DNA from: an uncultured Chitinophagaceae bacterium | GTDB lineage: Bacteria > Bacteroidota > Bacteroidia > Chitinophagales > Chitinophagaceae | Reading direction: 5' to 3' | DNA length: 52,669 bases | Assembly (NCBI GenBank): GCA_937919945.1 | Contig: CALESY010000105.1 | Coordinates: forward strand, 1 to 52,669 | Shown: positions 43,590 to 52,629 of the stretch, piece by piece | Numbering within the stretch: position 1 is the first letter of the stretch | Layout: each line of letters opens with the position of its first letter | Made by a program: the position numbers and the translations under genes | Notes under the pieces: model-generated | Database searches by the model: none | What the model was told of the DNA's origin: nothing | The model's input: the letters and a program-made list of their open reading frames with translations, nothing else

Positions 43590-45359
43590 ATGTATCGTAC
43601 GCATACTTGTGGAGAATTGAGGTTGAATCATACAGGCAATGAAGTAACACTTGCAGGCTGGGTGCAGACTGTGCGCAAATTCGGCAGCATCACGTTTGTA
43701 GACCTTCGAGACCGTTATGGTATTACGCAATTATTGTTTAACGAAGCACTGAACCCCCGCCTTGATGAAACACCACTGGGGCGAGAGTTTGTATTGCAGG
43801 TAAAAGGCACAGTAGCAGAGCGTACCAATAAAAACCCCAAACTACCAACTGGCGATATAGAGATACTGGTAAACGACTTTGCCATTATGAACAGTGCAGC
43901 CACGCCACCATTTACCATAGAAGAAGAAACCGATGGTGGTGATGAACTGCGTATGAAGTATCGCTATCTCGACCTTCGCCGCCCTGCACTGAAGCGCAAT
44001 ATGGAACTGCGCTACAAAGTAAACCGTAGTGTACGCAATTACTTAGACAGCCTCGGTTTTTGGGATATAGAAACACCCTTCCTGATAAAGAGTACGCCTG
44101 AAGGAGCGAGGGACTTTATAGTACCCAGCCGTATGAATGATGGCCAGTTCTATGCCCTGCCGCAAAGCCCGCAAACCTTCAAGCAACTGCTGATGGTAAG
44201 CGGCTATGACAGGTATTACCAGATAGTAAAATGCTTTCGTGATGAAGATTTGCGTGCAGACAGGCAACCCGAGTTTACACAGGTGGACTGTGAAATGAGC
44301 TTTGTAGAGCAGGAAGATATACTGAACACATTTGAGGGTTTATTCAAGCATGTATTTAAAGACGTAAAGGGTGTAGATATAGACTACAGCTTCCCGCGTA
44401 TGACGTGGGATGACGCTATGTGGCACTATGGCAACGACAAGCCCGATATACGTTTTGACATGAAAATCCAAAACCTGAAAGCGGAGAACAAAGTATATGC
44501 AGAAGTGCTGAACGGGGTTGACTTTAAAGTGTTTACAGATGCCGAAACCATATTGGCTATTGCCGTACCAAACGCCAGTGAATGGACACGCAAACAACTC
44601 GACGACCTGACTGAATGGGTAAAACGCCCGCAGATAGGCATGAGTGGGGTAGTGAATGTTAAGTGTAATGCTGATGGCAGTTTTAAGAGCAGTGTAGATA
44701 AATTTTTTAGTGAAGACAAACTAAAAGAACTGGCTGCATATTGCGGAGCCAAAGCAGGCGATTTGATACTGATACTGGCAGGAAACGAAGGCCGTACCCG
44801 CAAAGCTATGAGCGAGCTGCGCCTGGAGATGGGTAACAGGCTGGGCTTGCGAAACCCTGACGACTACAAACCCTTGTGGGTGATAGACTTTCCGCTGTTT
44901 GAATATGCAGAGGAAGATAATCGTTGGGTAGCACGCCACCACCCCTTTACATCGCCTAAGCCGGAGCAGGTAGCACTGATGGATAACCCCGAACGCTTTG
45001 GAGAAATAAAAGCCAATGCTTATGACATAGTACTGAATGGTACAGAAATAGGCGGTGGTTCAATACGCATATACCAAAAAGACTTGCAGGAAAAAATGTT
45101 CGCCGCATTGGGTATGGATAAAGAAGAAGCACACGAGAAGTTCGGCTTTCTGCTGGGGGCTTTTGAATACGGAGCGCCACCACACGGGGGTATCGCCTTC
45201 GGGTTCGACAGGCTTTGTGCCCTGCTGGGCGGACAGGAAAGCATCCGCGATTTCATAGCATTCCCTAAAAACAATGCAGGCAGGGATGTGATGCTGGATG
45301 CACCAAGCGCGGTAGATAAGGCACAGCTTGATGAGCTGGGGCTGGAACAAAAATCATAG
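43590..45359 (+). CDS. aspS: aspartyl-tRNA synthetase
   Basis: The 589-aa class II synthetase. The N-terminal OB fold (VTLAGWVQTVRKFGSITFVDLRDRYG) binds the anticodon, motif 2 is CFRDEDLRADRQPEFTQVD, the bacterial-type GAD insertion follows at about residues 300-420, and motif 3 is GIAFGFDRLCALLGG. Length and insertion fit the bacterial type; whether it is discriminating or not cannot be told from here. Confidence 0.97.
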   Translation: MYRTHTCGELRLNHTGNEVTLAGWVQTVRKFGSITFVDLRDRYGITQLLFNEALNPRLDETPLGREFVLQVKGTVAERTNKNPKLPTGDIEILVNDFAIMNSAATPPFTIEEETDGGDELRMKYRYLDLRRPALKRNMELRYKVNRSVRNYLDSLGFWDIETPFLIKSTPEGARDFIVPSRMNDGQFYALPQSPQTFKQLLMVSGYDRYYQIVKCFRDEDLRADRQPEFTQVDCEMSFVEQEDILNTFEGLFKHVFKDVKGVDIDYSFPRMTWDDAMWHYGNDKPDIRFDMKIQNLKAENKVYAEVLNGVDFKVFTDAETILAIAVPNASEWTRKQLDDLTEWVKRPQIGMSGVVNVKCNADGSFKSSVDKFFSEDKLKELAAYCGAKAGDLILILAGNEGRTRKAMSELRLEMGNRLGLRNPDDYKPLWVIDFPLFEYAEEDNRWVARHHPFTSPKPEQVALMDNPERFGEIKANAYDIVLNGTEIGGGSIRIYQKDLQEKMFAALGMDKEEAHEKFGFLLGAFEYGAPPHGGIAFGFDRLCALLGGQESIRDFIAFPKNNAGRDVMLDAPSAVDKAQLDELGLEQKS

Positions 45360-45365
45360 TCCACA

Positions 45366-45388
45366 AGCTGTGAAAAACAGCTATTTTG
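45366..45388 (+). terminator. small hairpin after aspS
   Basis: A 6-bp stem AGCTGT/ACAGCT with GAAAA loop followed by ATTTTG. Weak terminator; it overlaps the promoter of the next gene. Confidence 0.4.
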
Positions 45389-45414
45389 AAATTATAATCA
45401 GATTGTTATCTTTA
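45385..45414 (+). promoter_or_regulatory. promoter of the 195-aa lipoprotein gene
   Basis: TTTG at 45385-45388, 18 bp spacing, then TATCTTTA at 45407-45414 (one off TAnnTTTG), 19 bases before the ATG. Confidence 0.5.
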
Positions 45415-45433
45415 TACCTTGTAACAATACAAT

Positions 45434-46021
45434 ATGAAAAAACTTTTAATAGGGTCGCTGTTAACGATTGGTATTGCATCAGCTTTCGTTTCTTGCAATA
45501 ACGGTGCGTATGATGCTAATCCGAATAAAGATTATCAGGGCGTATTAAACCCTTTGGGAGATACAACAGGTAAAGGTACGATTGTATATATAGGTACCAT
45601 GAAGGGCTTAGTAAATGGTGGAGAGTTGATTTTCTCTCCTGCATATTACACAGTAGATACAAATGGTATCAGGCGTATAAACGCTTGGGTGCAAAACGAT
45701 ACTGTTTACTGGCGCAGCATAGAGATGTATGTTTTGGATAGCGTTGTAAAAGGTAAAAAAGATGAAGTTTTACCATTAGCTTATACTTTTACCTACTCTG
45801 TTTACGATACTGTGAGGAAAGTGCATAAAAAATATACCAACAGTCCTATACAGTCAAACGACTTTACCGTTTACATAGCATCACAGGAAAACAATACGAT
45901 GCGTGGTAAGTTTAACGGTACTATCAAAAATACAGATCCTATTTTACCTCCGCCAAACCCTAACGATATAGTAATTTTCAAAGACCTTATTTTCTATTTA
46001 GATGCAAGGCCTTTCAAATAG
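45434..46021 (+). CDS. lipoprotein of unknown family
   Basis: A 195-aa lipoprotein (lipobox FVSC, Cys21) with a mature part rich in beta-prone segments (GTIVYIGTMKGLVNGGELIFS, AYTFTYSVYDTVRKVHKKY) and a C-terminal FKDLIFYLDARPFK. I do not recognise the family. It has its own promoter candidate and a strong terminator, so it is a single-gene unit. Probably an envelope protein of Bacteroidota. Confidence 0.7.
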   Translation: MKKLLIGSLLTIGIASAFVSCNNGAYDANPNKDYQGVLNPLGDTTGKGTIVYIGTMKGLVNGGELIFSPAYYTVDTNGIRRINAWVQNDTVYWRSIEMYVLDSVVKGKKDEVLPLAYTFTYSVYDTVRKVHKKYTNSPIQSNDFTVYIASQENNTMRGKFNGTIKNTDPILPPPNPNDIVIFKDLIFYLDARPFK

Positions 46022-46043
46022 AACAACATAATTTATAAAAAGT

Positions 46044-46072
46044 TAACGCCCCAACTGGGGCGTTATTTATTT
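46044..46072. terminator. bidirectional terminator between convergent genes
   Basis: A 9-bp GC-rich stem TAACGCCCC/GGGGCGTTA with AACT loop; T-rich tail on the plus strand (TTTATTTG) and ACTTTTT on the minus strand. Confidence 0.88.
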
Positions 46073-47575
46073 GTAGTAGCTTTTATATTCGTTGTTTCTG
46101 AAGCGTTGTGGCGGGCAATCTACACCTCTGCCATTACCACGCAGAAAGCGGGGAATGAAGCGTCTGATGCCTTCAGGGTTAGTACCGTTATCGTATTCTC
46201 TCATACGTACTTTATTGCTCTTAAAGAATTTCCAGCCGAGGCCTGCATATACATCAAAATTCTGCACATTCTGCCCGGTAGCTGCCGTAAGTATGCTGGA
46301 AGAGCCTATGAACAATGGCCCCATATATAATATAGCACCCAGATTCATTGTACGGTATTTTACAAACGTGATGGGCAAGCCGAACTTTAAGGCTTTAAGA
46401 TCTATACGAGGAGTAATATTCAGGTAGCTGGCATAACCGGGGTTATACACCTCTCCGTTATTGCCTTTCAGGTTCAGTAAGGTATTTACCGATACATAAA
46501 TCTTTGAACCTGCATTCCAATCGGTATTCAAACGAAAAGCGGTAGGTAACCCTATTCTGAATTTTTCTGCATTTTCAGTTTGTCGTACATAACCAATTTC
46601 GCTAAGCCTACCTAAGTAAGAATAAAATTCGTCTTTATCGTTATCCTGCAATTCTACTGTATTAATAGCTGCTCTGGTACCTGTTATGTTGTATTTACCG
46701 CTACCGGCATCGCCAACATAGCCAACACTACCTATATCTGTAATAGAGGCTGCAATAGAAAACTTATAAGGTACAGTAATGTTGGGGTCCATATTGCCGT
46801 AGAACTCGTAAAAGAAGCCGATGTCTAAACCCAAACCACCACGCCCTGCTCTGGTAGCGGGGTCCATACTGCCGGGAGAAGTATTGTATGTATATAACAA
46901 AGTAGCATCGCCCCTTGCAAATATCAGTGAGTCGCTAAGGCGTTGGTAAGTGATGGAATTGCTGTACGCATTGATGGCTGCATAGCCTACCAGGTATTTG
47001 ATGTTTGCACCTACACCTATTTTTATATAATCGTCGTCTCGCAGCATTTTGCCTGCCGATATACCAAACTCGCCAAACGCGTGTGCTACTGCACCAACGT
47101 TTTCGTAGGTTAATGTATGATTGAAAAACTGAGGATGCTTGTCGTTTGATACGATATCGAAATTGGGTTTGGTAACGTTGCCACCATTTACAATAGACCT
47201 GAAGCGTGTATAAACGCCAAACTGGTATTGTTTCTTGTAAGTGAACGATACGGCAGGGCCCATCACATCGGCATTAGCCCAGGCTTTTACATTTCTTTTG
47301 CCATCGAGCCTGCCAAAGTCTTTATCCTCTTTAGCATCTCCGCCATTTAATGTAGAAAGGATAGATGCATTTACAAAGTAGGCATTGTTGCCTGCCAATA
47401 CATTGCCTGCAAACAGGTTTACTTCAGGGGCGGTACGAGCATTGTTTACCCATGCAGGGTTTGCAGGAAGCAAATGTACCGCACTATAGTTTAGCGGACT
47501 CATACCTATAAATTGTTGCGCATTTGCAGTTAGTGATAAAAAAACTGCTGCAACAAGGGATATTCTCTTAATCAT
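46067..47575 (-). CDS. DUF5723 outer-membrane beta-barrel-like protein
   Basis: A 502-aa protein with signal peptide (cleavage after TANA). It begins QQFIGMSPLNYSAVHLLPANPAWV, as DUF5723 proteins do (cf. 'NPA' start of FadL/PorV-like barrels). The rest has alternating hydrophobic beta strands with aromatic girdles and ends in a basic tail (FLRGNGRGVDCPPQRFRNNEYKSYYK). Probably an outer-membrane protein; function not known. Confidence 0.82.
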   Translation of the reverse strand: MIKRISLVAAVFLSLTANAQQFIGMSPLNYSAVHLLPANPAWVNNARTAPEVNLFAGNVLAGNNAYFVNASILSTLNGGDAKEDKDFGRLDGKRNVKAWANADVMGPAVSFTYKKQYQFGVYTRFRSIVNGGNVTKPNFDIVSNDKHPQFFNHTLTYENVGAVAHAFGEFGISAGKMLRDDDYIKIGVGANIKYLVGYAAINAYSNSITYQRLSDSLIFARGDATLLYTYNTSPGSMDPATRAGRGGLGLDIGFFYEFYGNMDPNITVPYKFSIAASITDIGSVGYVGDAGSGKYNITGTRAAINTVELQDNDKDEFYSYLGRLSEIGYVRQTENAEKFRIGLPTAFRLNTDWNAGSKIYVSVNTLLNLKGNNGEVYNPGYASYLNITPRIDLKALKFGLPITFVKYRTMNLGAILYMGPLFIGSSSILTAATGQNVQNFDVYAGLGWKFFKSNKVRMREYDNGTNPEGIRRFIPRFLRGNGRGVDCPPQRFRNNEYKSYYK

Positions 47576-47691
47576 TCAGTCCTTAGTTACTTGGATGGTA
47601 TAGATATTTGTAAACAAAAGGGGCGTGGCAAGATACTTATATTTGTTTATGCCTCACTCATATTTATATAACGTAATTGTAAAATGTTTAG

Positions 47692-47708
47692 TTGATATTG
47701 AATATCAA
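47692..47708. promoter_or_regulatory. palindrome TTGATATT-G-AATATCAA upstream of the DUF5723 gene
   Basis: A perfect 8-1-8 palindrome in the 241-bp gap between sucC and the DUF5723 gene, 117 bp before the latter. It could be a regulator binding site; no other copy was noticed. Confidence 0.35.
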
Positions 47709-47761
47709 TCTCCTCTATTTGACAATACTCAGACAATACTGCTACCTGCTTATTAAAGCAA

Positions 47762-47786
47762 ATAGCCACTTTGATGGAGTGGCTAT
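47762..47786 (-). terminator. hairpin after sucC
   Basis: A 9-bp stem ATAGCCACT/AGTGGCTAT with a 7-nt loop, 31 bp after the sucC stop; minus-strand tail is TTGCTTTAAT. Confidence 0.6.
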
Positions 47787-47816
47787 CTGTAAAGTATATA
47801 CTATTGTTTTTTGTTA

Positions 47817-49037
47817 TTAATTGGCACTAACGGCTTTCTGTACAAGGTCTGCAGCCTCGCTCAGTAAGATGGCAGATTGTACTTTAAGGCCGCTGTTTTC
47901 TATCAGTTCTTTCGCTACCTCTGCATTGGTACCTTGCAGGCGTACAATGATAGGTATATTGATATTGCCCATATTGTTGTAAGCCTCTATAACACCTGCA
48001 GCCACCCTGTCGCAACGAACGATACCACCGAAGATATTGATGAGTATTGCTTTTACGTTAGGGTCTTTCATGATGATGCGGAAACCAGCCTCAACTGTTT
48101 GTGCATTGGCACTACCACCAACGTCCAGGAAGTTGGCAGGTTCGCCACCGGCCAGTTTTATCATATCCATTGTAGCCATAGCAAGGCCTGCACCGTTTAC
48201 CATACAGCCTACGTTACCGTCCAGCTTTACATAGTTCAGGTTGTGTTCGCCTGCTTCTACTTCGGTAGGGTCTTCTTCGCTCTTGTCGCGCATATCGGCT
48301 ATGTCTGCATGGCGCATCAGTGCGTTGTCGTCAAGGCTCATTTTGCAGTCAACCGCAAATATCTTGTCGTCTGCAGATTTGAATAACGGGTTGATTTCCA
48401 ACATAGCACAATCCAAACCTACATAAGCGTTGTACAGTGATGTTACAAACTTCACCATGTTCTTATGCGCTTCGCCACTCAGCCCCAGATTGAACGCTAT
48501 TTTGCGTGCCTGGAAACCCTGCAATGGCATAGTAGGTGCTACCCACTCTTTGAATATTTTTTCAGGCGTATGGTGGGCTACTTCTTCAATATCCATACCA
48601 CCCTCTGTACTGTACATGATAACGTTTTGCTTCTTTGCACGGTCCAGCAGGATAGACATATAGAACTCTTTACGCTCGCTTGGTCCATCATAATACATAT
48701 CCTGCGCTATCAGTATCTTGCTTACCTTCTTACCTGCAGGGCCTGTTTGGATGGTTACCAATGTATTGCCCAGTATGTTTTTAGCAACTGTTTCTACATC
48801 TTCCGCACTCTTTATCACTTTAACGCCGTTTTGTTCAGGCACTTCTTTCATAGTACCCTTACCGCGTCCGCCTGCATGTATCTGCGCTTTTACTACAGCG
48901 AATTTAGTACCCGACTCAGCGGCTATTTGTTTGTATGCTTTTACGGCATCATCAACGTTTTCTACAGCTATACCGTGTTGTGTAGGCACATTGTAACGCT
49001 TCAATAATTCTTTGGCTTGATATTCATGCAAATTCAT
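47817..49037 (-). CDS. sucC: succinyl-CoA synthetase beta subunit
   Basis: The 406-aa ADP/GDP-forming subunit of the TCA-cycle enzyme. ATP-grasp fold starts MNLHEYQAKELLKRYNVP; the nucleotide loop is QIHAGGRGKG; EINPLF and KMSLDDNALMRH carry metal ligands; GGIVRCDRVAAGVI is the CoA/phosphate-side loop near the C-terminus. sucD is not adjacent, which is common in Bacteroidota. Confidence 0.97.
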   Translation of the reverse strand: MNLHEYQAKELLKRYNVPTQHGIAVENVDDAVKAYKQIAAESGTKFAVVKAQIHAGGRGKGTMKEVPEQNGVKVIKSAEDVETVAKNILGNTLVTIQTGPAGKKVSKILIAQDMYYDGPSERKEFYMSILLDRAKKQNVIMYSTEGGMDIEEVAHHTPEKIFKEWVAPTMPLQGFQARKIAFNLGLSGEAHKNMVKFVTSLYNAYVGLDCAMLEINPLFKSADDKIFAVDCKMSLDDNALMRHADIADMRDKSEEDPTEVEAGEHNLNYVKLDGNVGCMVNGAGLAMATMDMIKLAGGEPANFLDVGGSANAQTVEAGFRIIMKDPNVKAILINIFGGIVRCDRVAAGVIEAYNNMGNINIPIIVRLQGTNAEVAKELIENSGLKVQSAILLSEAADLVQKAVSAN

Positions 49038-49145
49038 GACTGCAAACGATTTTTTTAATACGGGGCGAAGATAGGGTTAATTGCGCAATTACTCAACCGC
49101 TGAATCGGTCAATTCTACTGTTTGAGATGTATTATATAACGGTTT

Positions 49146-50042
49146 TTAAAATAACACCCCCTCGCTATACAGCCTCGGTGGTACCAGTGCTGTACCGCAA
49201 TGTTTGTTCAGTTGTTCTATCAGGTATTTTATCAGTTCGGGGCTGTGCAGTTCTTCGTGCTGGTGCATGAAGAAGTAGCATTTTTCAAGCCCTTGCTCCA
49301 TCCATGTTTTGATGCGTTGCACCCATTCGTCAATACGTGCATAATCGGTAGGGTGTAGGGAGTTGCCCACAAAGCGTATAAAACATTCGGGGGTGCTGAG
49401 GTGCATGTGTACATAGTTGCGCTTGCCTGCCGCATCTGTTATGATAGTGCCGCGATGGTTGGCTTGCAGATAACTGAAGATGTCTTTGTGGTAGCCTTGG
49501 GCATACACATCATCGTGCCTGAGCTCCAGAAACAGGGGTACGTCTTGCGGAAAGTCGTCTATAAATGCTTTGATGGTATCAAAATGCTTAACACCCATTT
49601 GCGGGTGCGGCATCAGGAAGATGGGGCCGAGGTTATTGCCAAACTCAGTAATGGCCTCCAGAAATGCACCTGTTTCTATCCCTGTATTTTTCAGCCTTTT
49701 GAGGTGGGTAATGGTTTGCGGAAACTTGGGAAAGAACTTAAAGCCATTGGGTACTTTGCTCTTCCACCGCAACACATCGGCAGGCGAGGGCGATTTGTAG
49801 AACGTTGCATTCATCTCTATGCAATTGAACAAGCGAGCGTAATGCTCCAGAAAGTCTTTGTCTTTTGTGCCGGGCGGGTATAGCTTGCCTACCCAGTCTT
49901 TACGCCCCCATTTGGCACAGCCTATCCAAAATTGTGTATTGCCTTTGCCCGACTGTAGTACACCGGTGGTTTCCTTTGCATCGGGTGGCAGAGAGAAGTT
50001 GATGCTCTCCAGTTCTTGCGGTGTTACACGGCCGAATTCCAT
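49146..50042 (-). CDS. DUF72 family TIM-barrel protein
   Basis: A 298-aa protein with the DUF72 pattern: IGCAKWGRKDWVGKLYPPGT, HYARLFNCIEMNATFYK, and LELRHDDVY. DUF72 (YecE-like) proteins have a UDG/TIM-barrel fold; the activity is not established. It stands 34 bp downstream of a DUF2007 gene on the same strand and may be co-transcribed with it. Confidence 0.88.
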   Translation of the reverse strand: MEFGRVTPQELESINFSLPPDAKETTGVLQSGKGNTQFWIGCAKWGRKDWVGKLYPPGTKDKDFLEHYARLFNCIEMNATFYKSPSPADVLRWKSKVPNGFKFFPKFPQTITHLKRLKNTGIETGAFLEAITEFGNNLGPIFLMPHPQMGVKHFDTIKAFIDDFPQDVPLFLELRHDDVYAQGYHKDIFSYLQANHRGTIITDAAGKRNYVHMHLSTPECFIRFVGNSLHPTDYARIDEWVQRIKTWMEQGLEKCYFFMHQHEELHSPELIKYLIEQLNKHCGTALVPPRLYSEGVLF

Positions 50043-50076
50043 AGCATGAAGTTAAACCACCGATGCTATATTATTA

Positions 50077-50427
50077 CTACCTGCCTACAAACTCTACAAA
50101 ATACAACCAGCCCAACACTACGGCAGCAGCCAATATAAATTTGCCAAAACGGATGAGGATATGCGGTTCTTTCTTTTCAGGTTCGGCAGGGGTATCGAAA
50201 ACAGTACGGTAGCCCGAATACCTGAGCAGGTTGACGGCCATTGGTACATCTTCTTCCATCACCTGTAGTTTGATGCCGCCGAGGGCATTATTGAGCATGG
50301 GGTTTACATGTACGGTATGCTCGTCTTTTATAAAACAGGGTATGCCATCTGCCTCGAGCCTGCCCTTTAGCAACTGTGCCTGAAACGCAACTGCAAATAC
50401 GGCTATGGTTATCAATCTGCTACTCAT
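50077..50427 (-). CDS. DUF2007 domain protein with C-terminal membrane helix
   Basis: A 116-aa protein. Residues 1-75 match DUF2007 (putative signal-transducing, PII-like fold): LITIAVFAVAFQAQLLKGRL, GIPCFIKDE, GIKLQVMEEDVPMAVNLLR. One membrane helix at about 94-112 anchors it. Often found in Bacteroidota next to unrelated genes; role unknown. Confidence 0.82.
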   Translation of the reverse strand: MSSRLITIAVFAVAFQAQLLKGRLEADGIPCFIKDEHTVHVNPMLNNALGGIKLQVMEEDVPMAVNLLRYSGYRTVFDTPAEPEKKEPHILIRFGKFILAAAVVLGWLYFVEFVGR

Positions 50428-50532
50428 CTTACAGGCAAGTTACGCAATAAGCCCAAGCGGCAGTATTGGTAAAGGATATGTGCGTATAGTTATTTCTTCT
50501 TTTTTGCCAGTGTGGATTTGGGCTTTACTCAA

Positions 50533-50559
50533 GTCATTGCGAGGTATGAAGCAAAGCCA
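50533..50559 (+). repeat. CATTGCGAGG dispersed repeat, copy 1
   Basis: GTCATTGCGAGGTATGAAGCAAAG: a degenerate copy of the CATTGCGAGG-N-CGAAGCAAT palindromic repeat type known from many bacterial genomes. Together with copy 2 it brackets the small membrane gene. Confidence 0.6.
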
Positions 50560-50576
50560 CCTTGCGGGATAGGGTG

Positions 50577-50873
50577 TCAGGAGTTCTCCCATGCACTAAG
50601 GAATAATAATAATAACCCAACAAAAAATGATACTACTAGAACCAATGTGACAAAATTAATTGCATAATATAGGGGTAAAAAGCGATCTTCTTTTGCAATA
50701 CGATACTTATAAATTAAAAAGAAAAGATGTATAGGAAAAAGCACTAACGCTGCTATTGTTGTTGGACTGATGAAACGACCTAATATATGAGGTATATGAA
50801 ATTCAAGTCCCGTTAGCCCGATAGGGTATAATAATACAGTATAGAGTATAAAGGTGAAACGTACTACATTCAT
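50577..50873 (-). CDS. small three-helix membrane protein
   Basis: A 98-aa protein with helices at about 4-22, 37-57 and 69-93 and one polar loop with a KEDR segment. No family recognised. It is bracketed by two dispersed CATTGCGAGG repeats, sits next to the KAP region, and may be part of the accessory insert. Coding status rests on length and hydrophobic pattern only. Confidence 0.5.
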   Translation of the reverse strand: MNVVRFTFILYTVLLYPIGLTGLEFHIPHILGRFISPTTIAALVLFPIHLFFLIYKYRIAKEDRFLPLYYAINFVTLVLVVSFFVGLLLLFLSAWENS

Positions 50874-50906
50874 AATATTAAGATAATACTTTGTTTTTAA
50901 TTACGT

Positions 50907-50931
50907 GTCATTGCGAGGAACGAAGCAATCT
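50907..50931 (+). repeat. CATTGCGAGG dispersed repeat, copy 2
   Basis: GTCATTGCGAGGAACGAAGC continuing AATCT: a fuller copy in the same orientation, with self-complementary ends ATTGC/GCAAT. It leads directly into word array K-left. Confidence 0.7.
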
Positions 50932-50948
50932 CAAGGTATGAGGTGTTT

Positions 50949-51061
50949 GTTTCATGTTGTTTCAGTGTTTCTATATACTATGACTGAAACAACGAAACAG
51001 AATTAAGTGAGCGTGTTTTGTTTCAAGTTGTTTCAAGGTAGAATAACTGAAATTGTGAAAC
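50949..51061. repeat. palindromic word array K-left (GTTTCA/TGAAAC), downstream of the KAP gene
   Basis: Two blocks. Block 1: GTTTCA at 50949 and 50959, GTTTCT at 50967, then TGAAAC at 50985 and CGAAAC at 50993. Block 2: GTTTCA at 51020 and 51030, then TGAAAT at 51048 and TGAAAC at 51056. Spacing 8-10 bp, as in arrays A and B. It ends 4 bp before the KAP stop. Confidence 0.85.
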
Positions 51062-51065
51062 AAGA

Positions 51066-52537
51066 TTATTCAATAGTTGCGATGTTAAACAAGTTAACAA
51101 CATCAATAAGTACAGAAATTAACTCAGGCTGTTTGCAAATAAAATAACCTTCAGATACAGGCGTTAGGCTGTATTCATTCTGTATATCATTAAGTATTAA
51201 TTGTTGTCCATTCAGATAGTAGTTTTTACGTGCATTATCATTCTTGTCTATATTAGATGATAAATATATTCGTATTAAATCTGTAACATAATTCTTTATT
51301 ACATCACTATGTATTGGAACTATTTTATCGCATTTACTCAATGAATCTATTAGGCTATTGGTATCTCCTTTTAGCTGTATTAATATTCTAATAAACACCA
51401 TAATAGGCTCCTCATACATATCATAGTAGATATTTTTCATGCTTATCGTACTAGCAAAGTGAATATGTATTTTTTTAAGTTTTAGAATACTTCTAAGCTG
51501 TAATTCACCATTTGCTGTTAAAATATCTATTATGTCATATAAAAATGATATTTTGCTATCAATTCTGCCTCTATAAAAGTCTAAGTAATTGTCATACCCT
51601 AATCCATTTTCGCTTCTTGCCCATTCAGCCTTGCGAAGAAGATACTTTGTTAATTTATTTATACCGTTTTTATTATTGAAATCAAATATTCTGTAGCTAT
51701 AGAACTTGTCAATATACCCATTAAAGTCTGCATTGACACCATATTTTGCTTTGAATATACCTCTTATATTATCTATATCACAAACAATAATAATCTTATC
51801 AAAACCAAACTTATTGCCCTTCCGTTTTCTATCAAAATGAGCAGAGAATACATTGAGTAATCTGAAAATATGCTCTGGATCTATTCTGTCTAAATCATCA
51901 ATAATTAATACATTTTCACTGTAACCATTTTCAATTTGTCTTGACAATACACTCTCTATTAATTTAGTAACACTATCTTCTTCATAGATTGAGCGTTCAT
52001 CTTCTGTAACAGCTTTAACGAAATTTAGTATTACAGCATTTTCATTAAGTCTTTCAGCTTCTTTGATATGCTCTATATTAAATTCTTTTTTTAATGTATT
52101 TAAGTCTTTTATCCCTTCAATAAAATCTTTACCTACTAGTGGTATCATTTTGATAATCGAGGCAATAATTTCTGGGCTTTTCTTAAAGAAATAAGAGGGT
52201 AATGTAATTTCTTTACTAAGTATATCATCTTCAATTTTGTGTTTACCATTCAGTGTCTCTAATAGTATATCATACTTGATATATCTCATTATATCTTCAT
52301 TTGCAGCAATTGAATAATTTACTGGAAATAAGTGAATAACATTGTATTTACAATCATCCTCAAAAAACTTTTGTTGGTTTTTCTTTTTTTGAAAAACTCA
52401 GTTAAGAATGTTGTTTTCCCTTGCCCAAATCTCCCAGAAAAAATAATTCTCTCATTGTCATTTACAAGTAAGTGGTTTGCAAACTGTTGATCCAGTTTGT
52501 CAAATAGTTCCATGTGTAGATCTTTATTGCTTACCAT
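51066..52537 (-). pseudogene. KAP-family P-loop NTPase, frameshifted at an A7/T7 run
   Basis: The gene starts at 52537 and reads MVSNKDLHMELFDKL with Walker A GRFGQGKTT (residues about 35-43). The frame breaks at 52384-52390, a run of seven A on the coding strand. One added A would restore a single protein through KYNVIHLFPVNYSIAANEDI, a typical KAP-NTPase stretch, and on into the 407-aa frame (51066-52289). That frame has the Walker B VLIIDDLDRIDPEHIFRLLN (a KAP hallmark) and a FDKIIIVCDIDNIRGIF segment. KAP NTPases are membrane-linked or soluble STAND-like ATPases often found in defence islands. It may be a real pseudogene, a sequencing error or a phase-variable gene. A+T-rich codon use; bracketed by GTTTCA arrays. 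Confidence 0.85.
52384..52390. other. homopolymer (A7 on coding strand) at the KAP frameshift
   Basis: Seven T on the plus strand; the reading frame of the N-terminal part and the frame of the rest differ here by one base. With eight instead of seven the gene is intact. Confidence 0.85.
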
Positions 52538-52571
52538 AGTAGTGTTTGTCTATTAAAACTACATAATTCTT

Positions 52572-52629
52572 GTTTCTCTGTTTCACCATTTCAGACACAC
52601 ATGTCTGAAACAGTGAAACAACATGAAAC
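52572..52629. repeat. palindromic word array K-right (GTTTCA/TGAAAC), upstream of the KAP gene
   Basis: One complete 3+3 block: GTTTCT at 52572, GTTTCA at 52580, ATTTCA at 52588; then TGAAAC at 52606, 52614 and 52624. It begins 34 bp upstream of the KAP start codon. More copies may lie beyond the window edge. Confidence 0.85.

Noticed and set aside
48465..49007. 180-codon antisense frame inside sucC
   Set aside because: Shadow frame; sucC itself is certain on the other strand.
52380..52395. Programmed -1 ribosomal frameshift in the KAP gene
   Set aside because: The zero-frame context is C AAA AAA, not the A AAA AAG slippery heptamer, and no Shine-Dalgarno-like stimulator or clear downstream stem was seen. 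A run-length change is the simpler reading.
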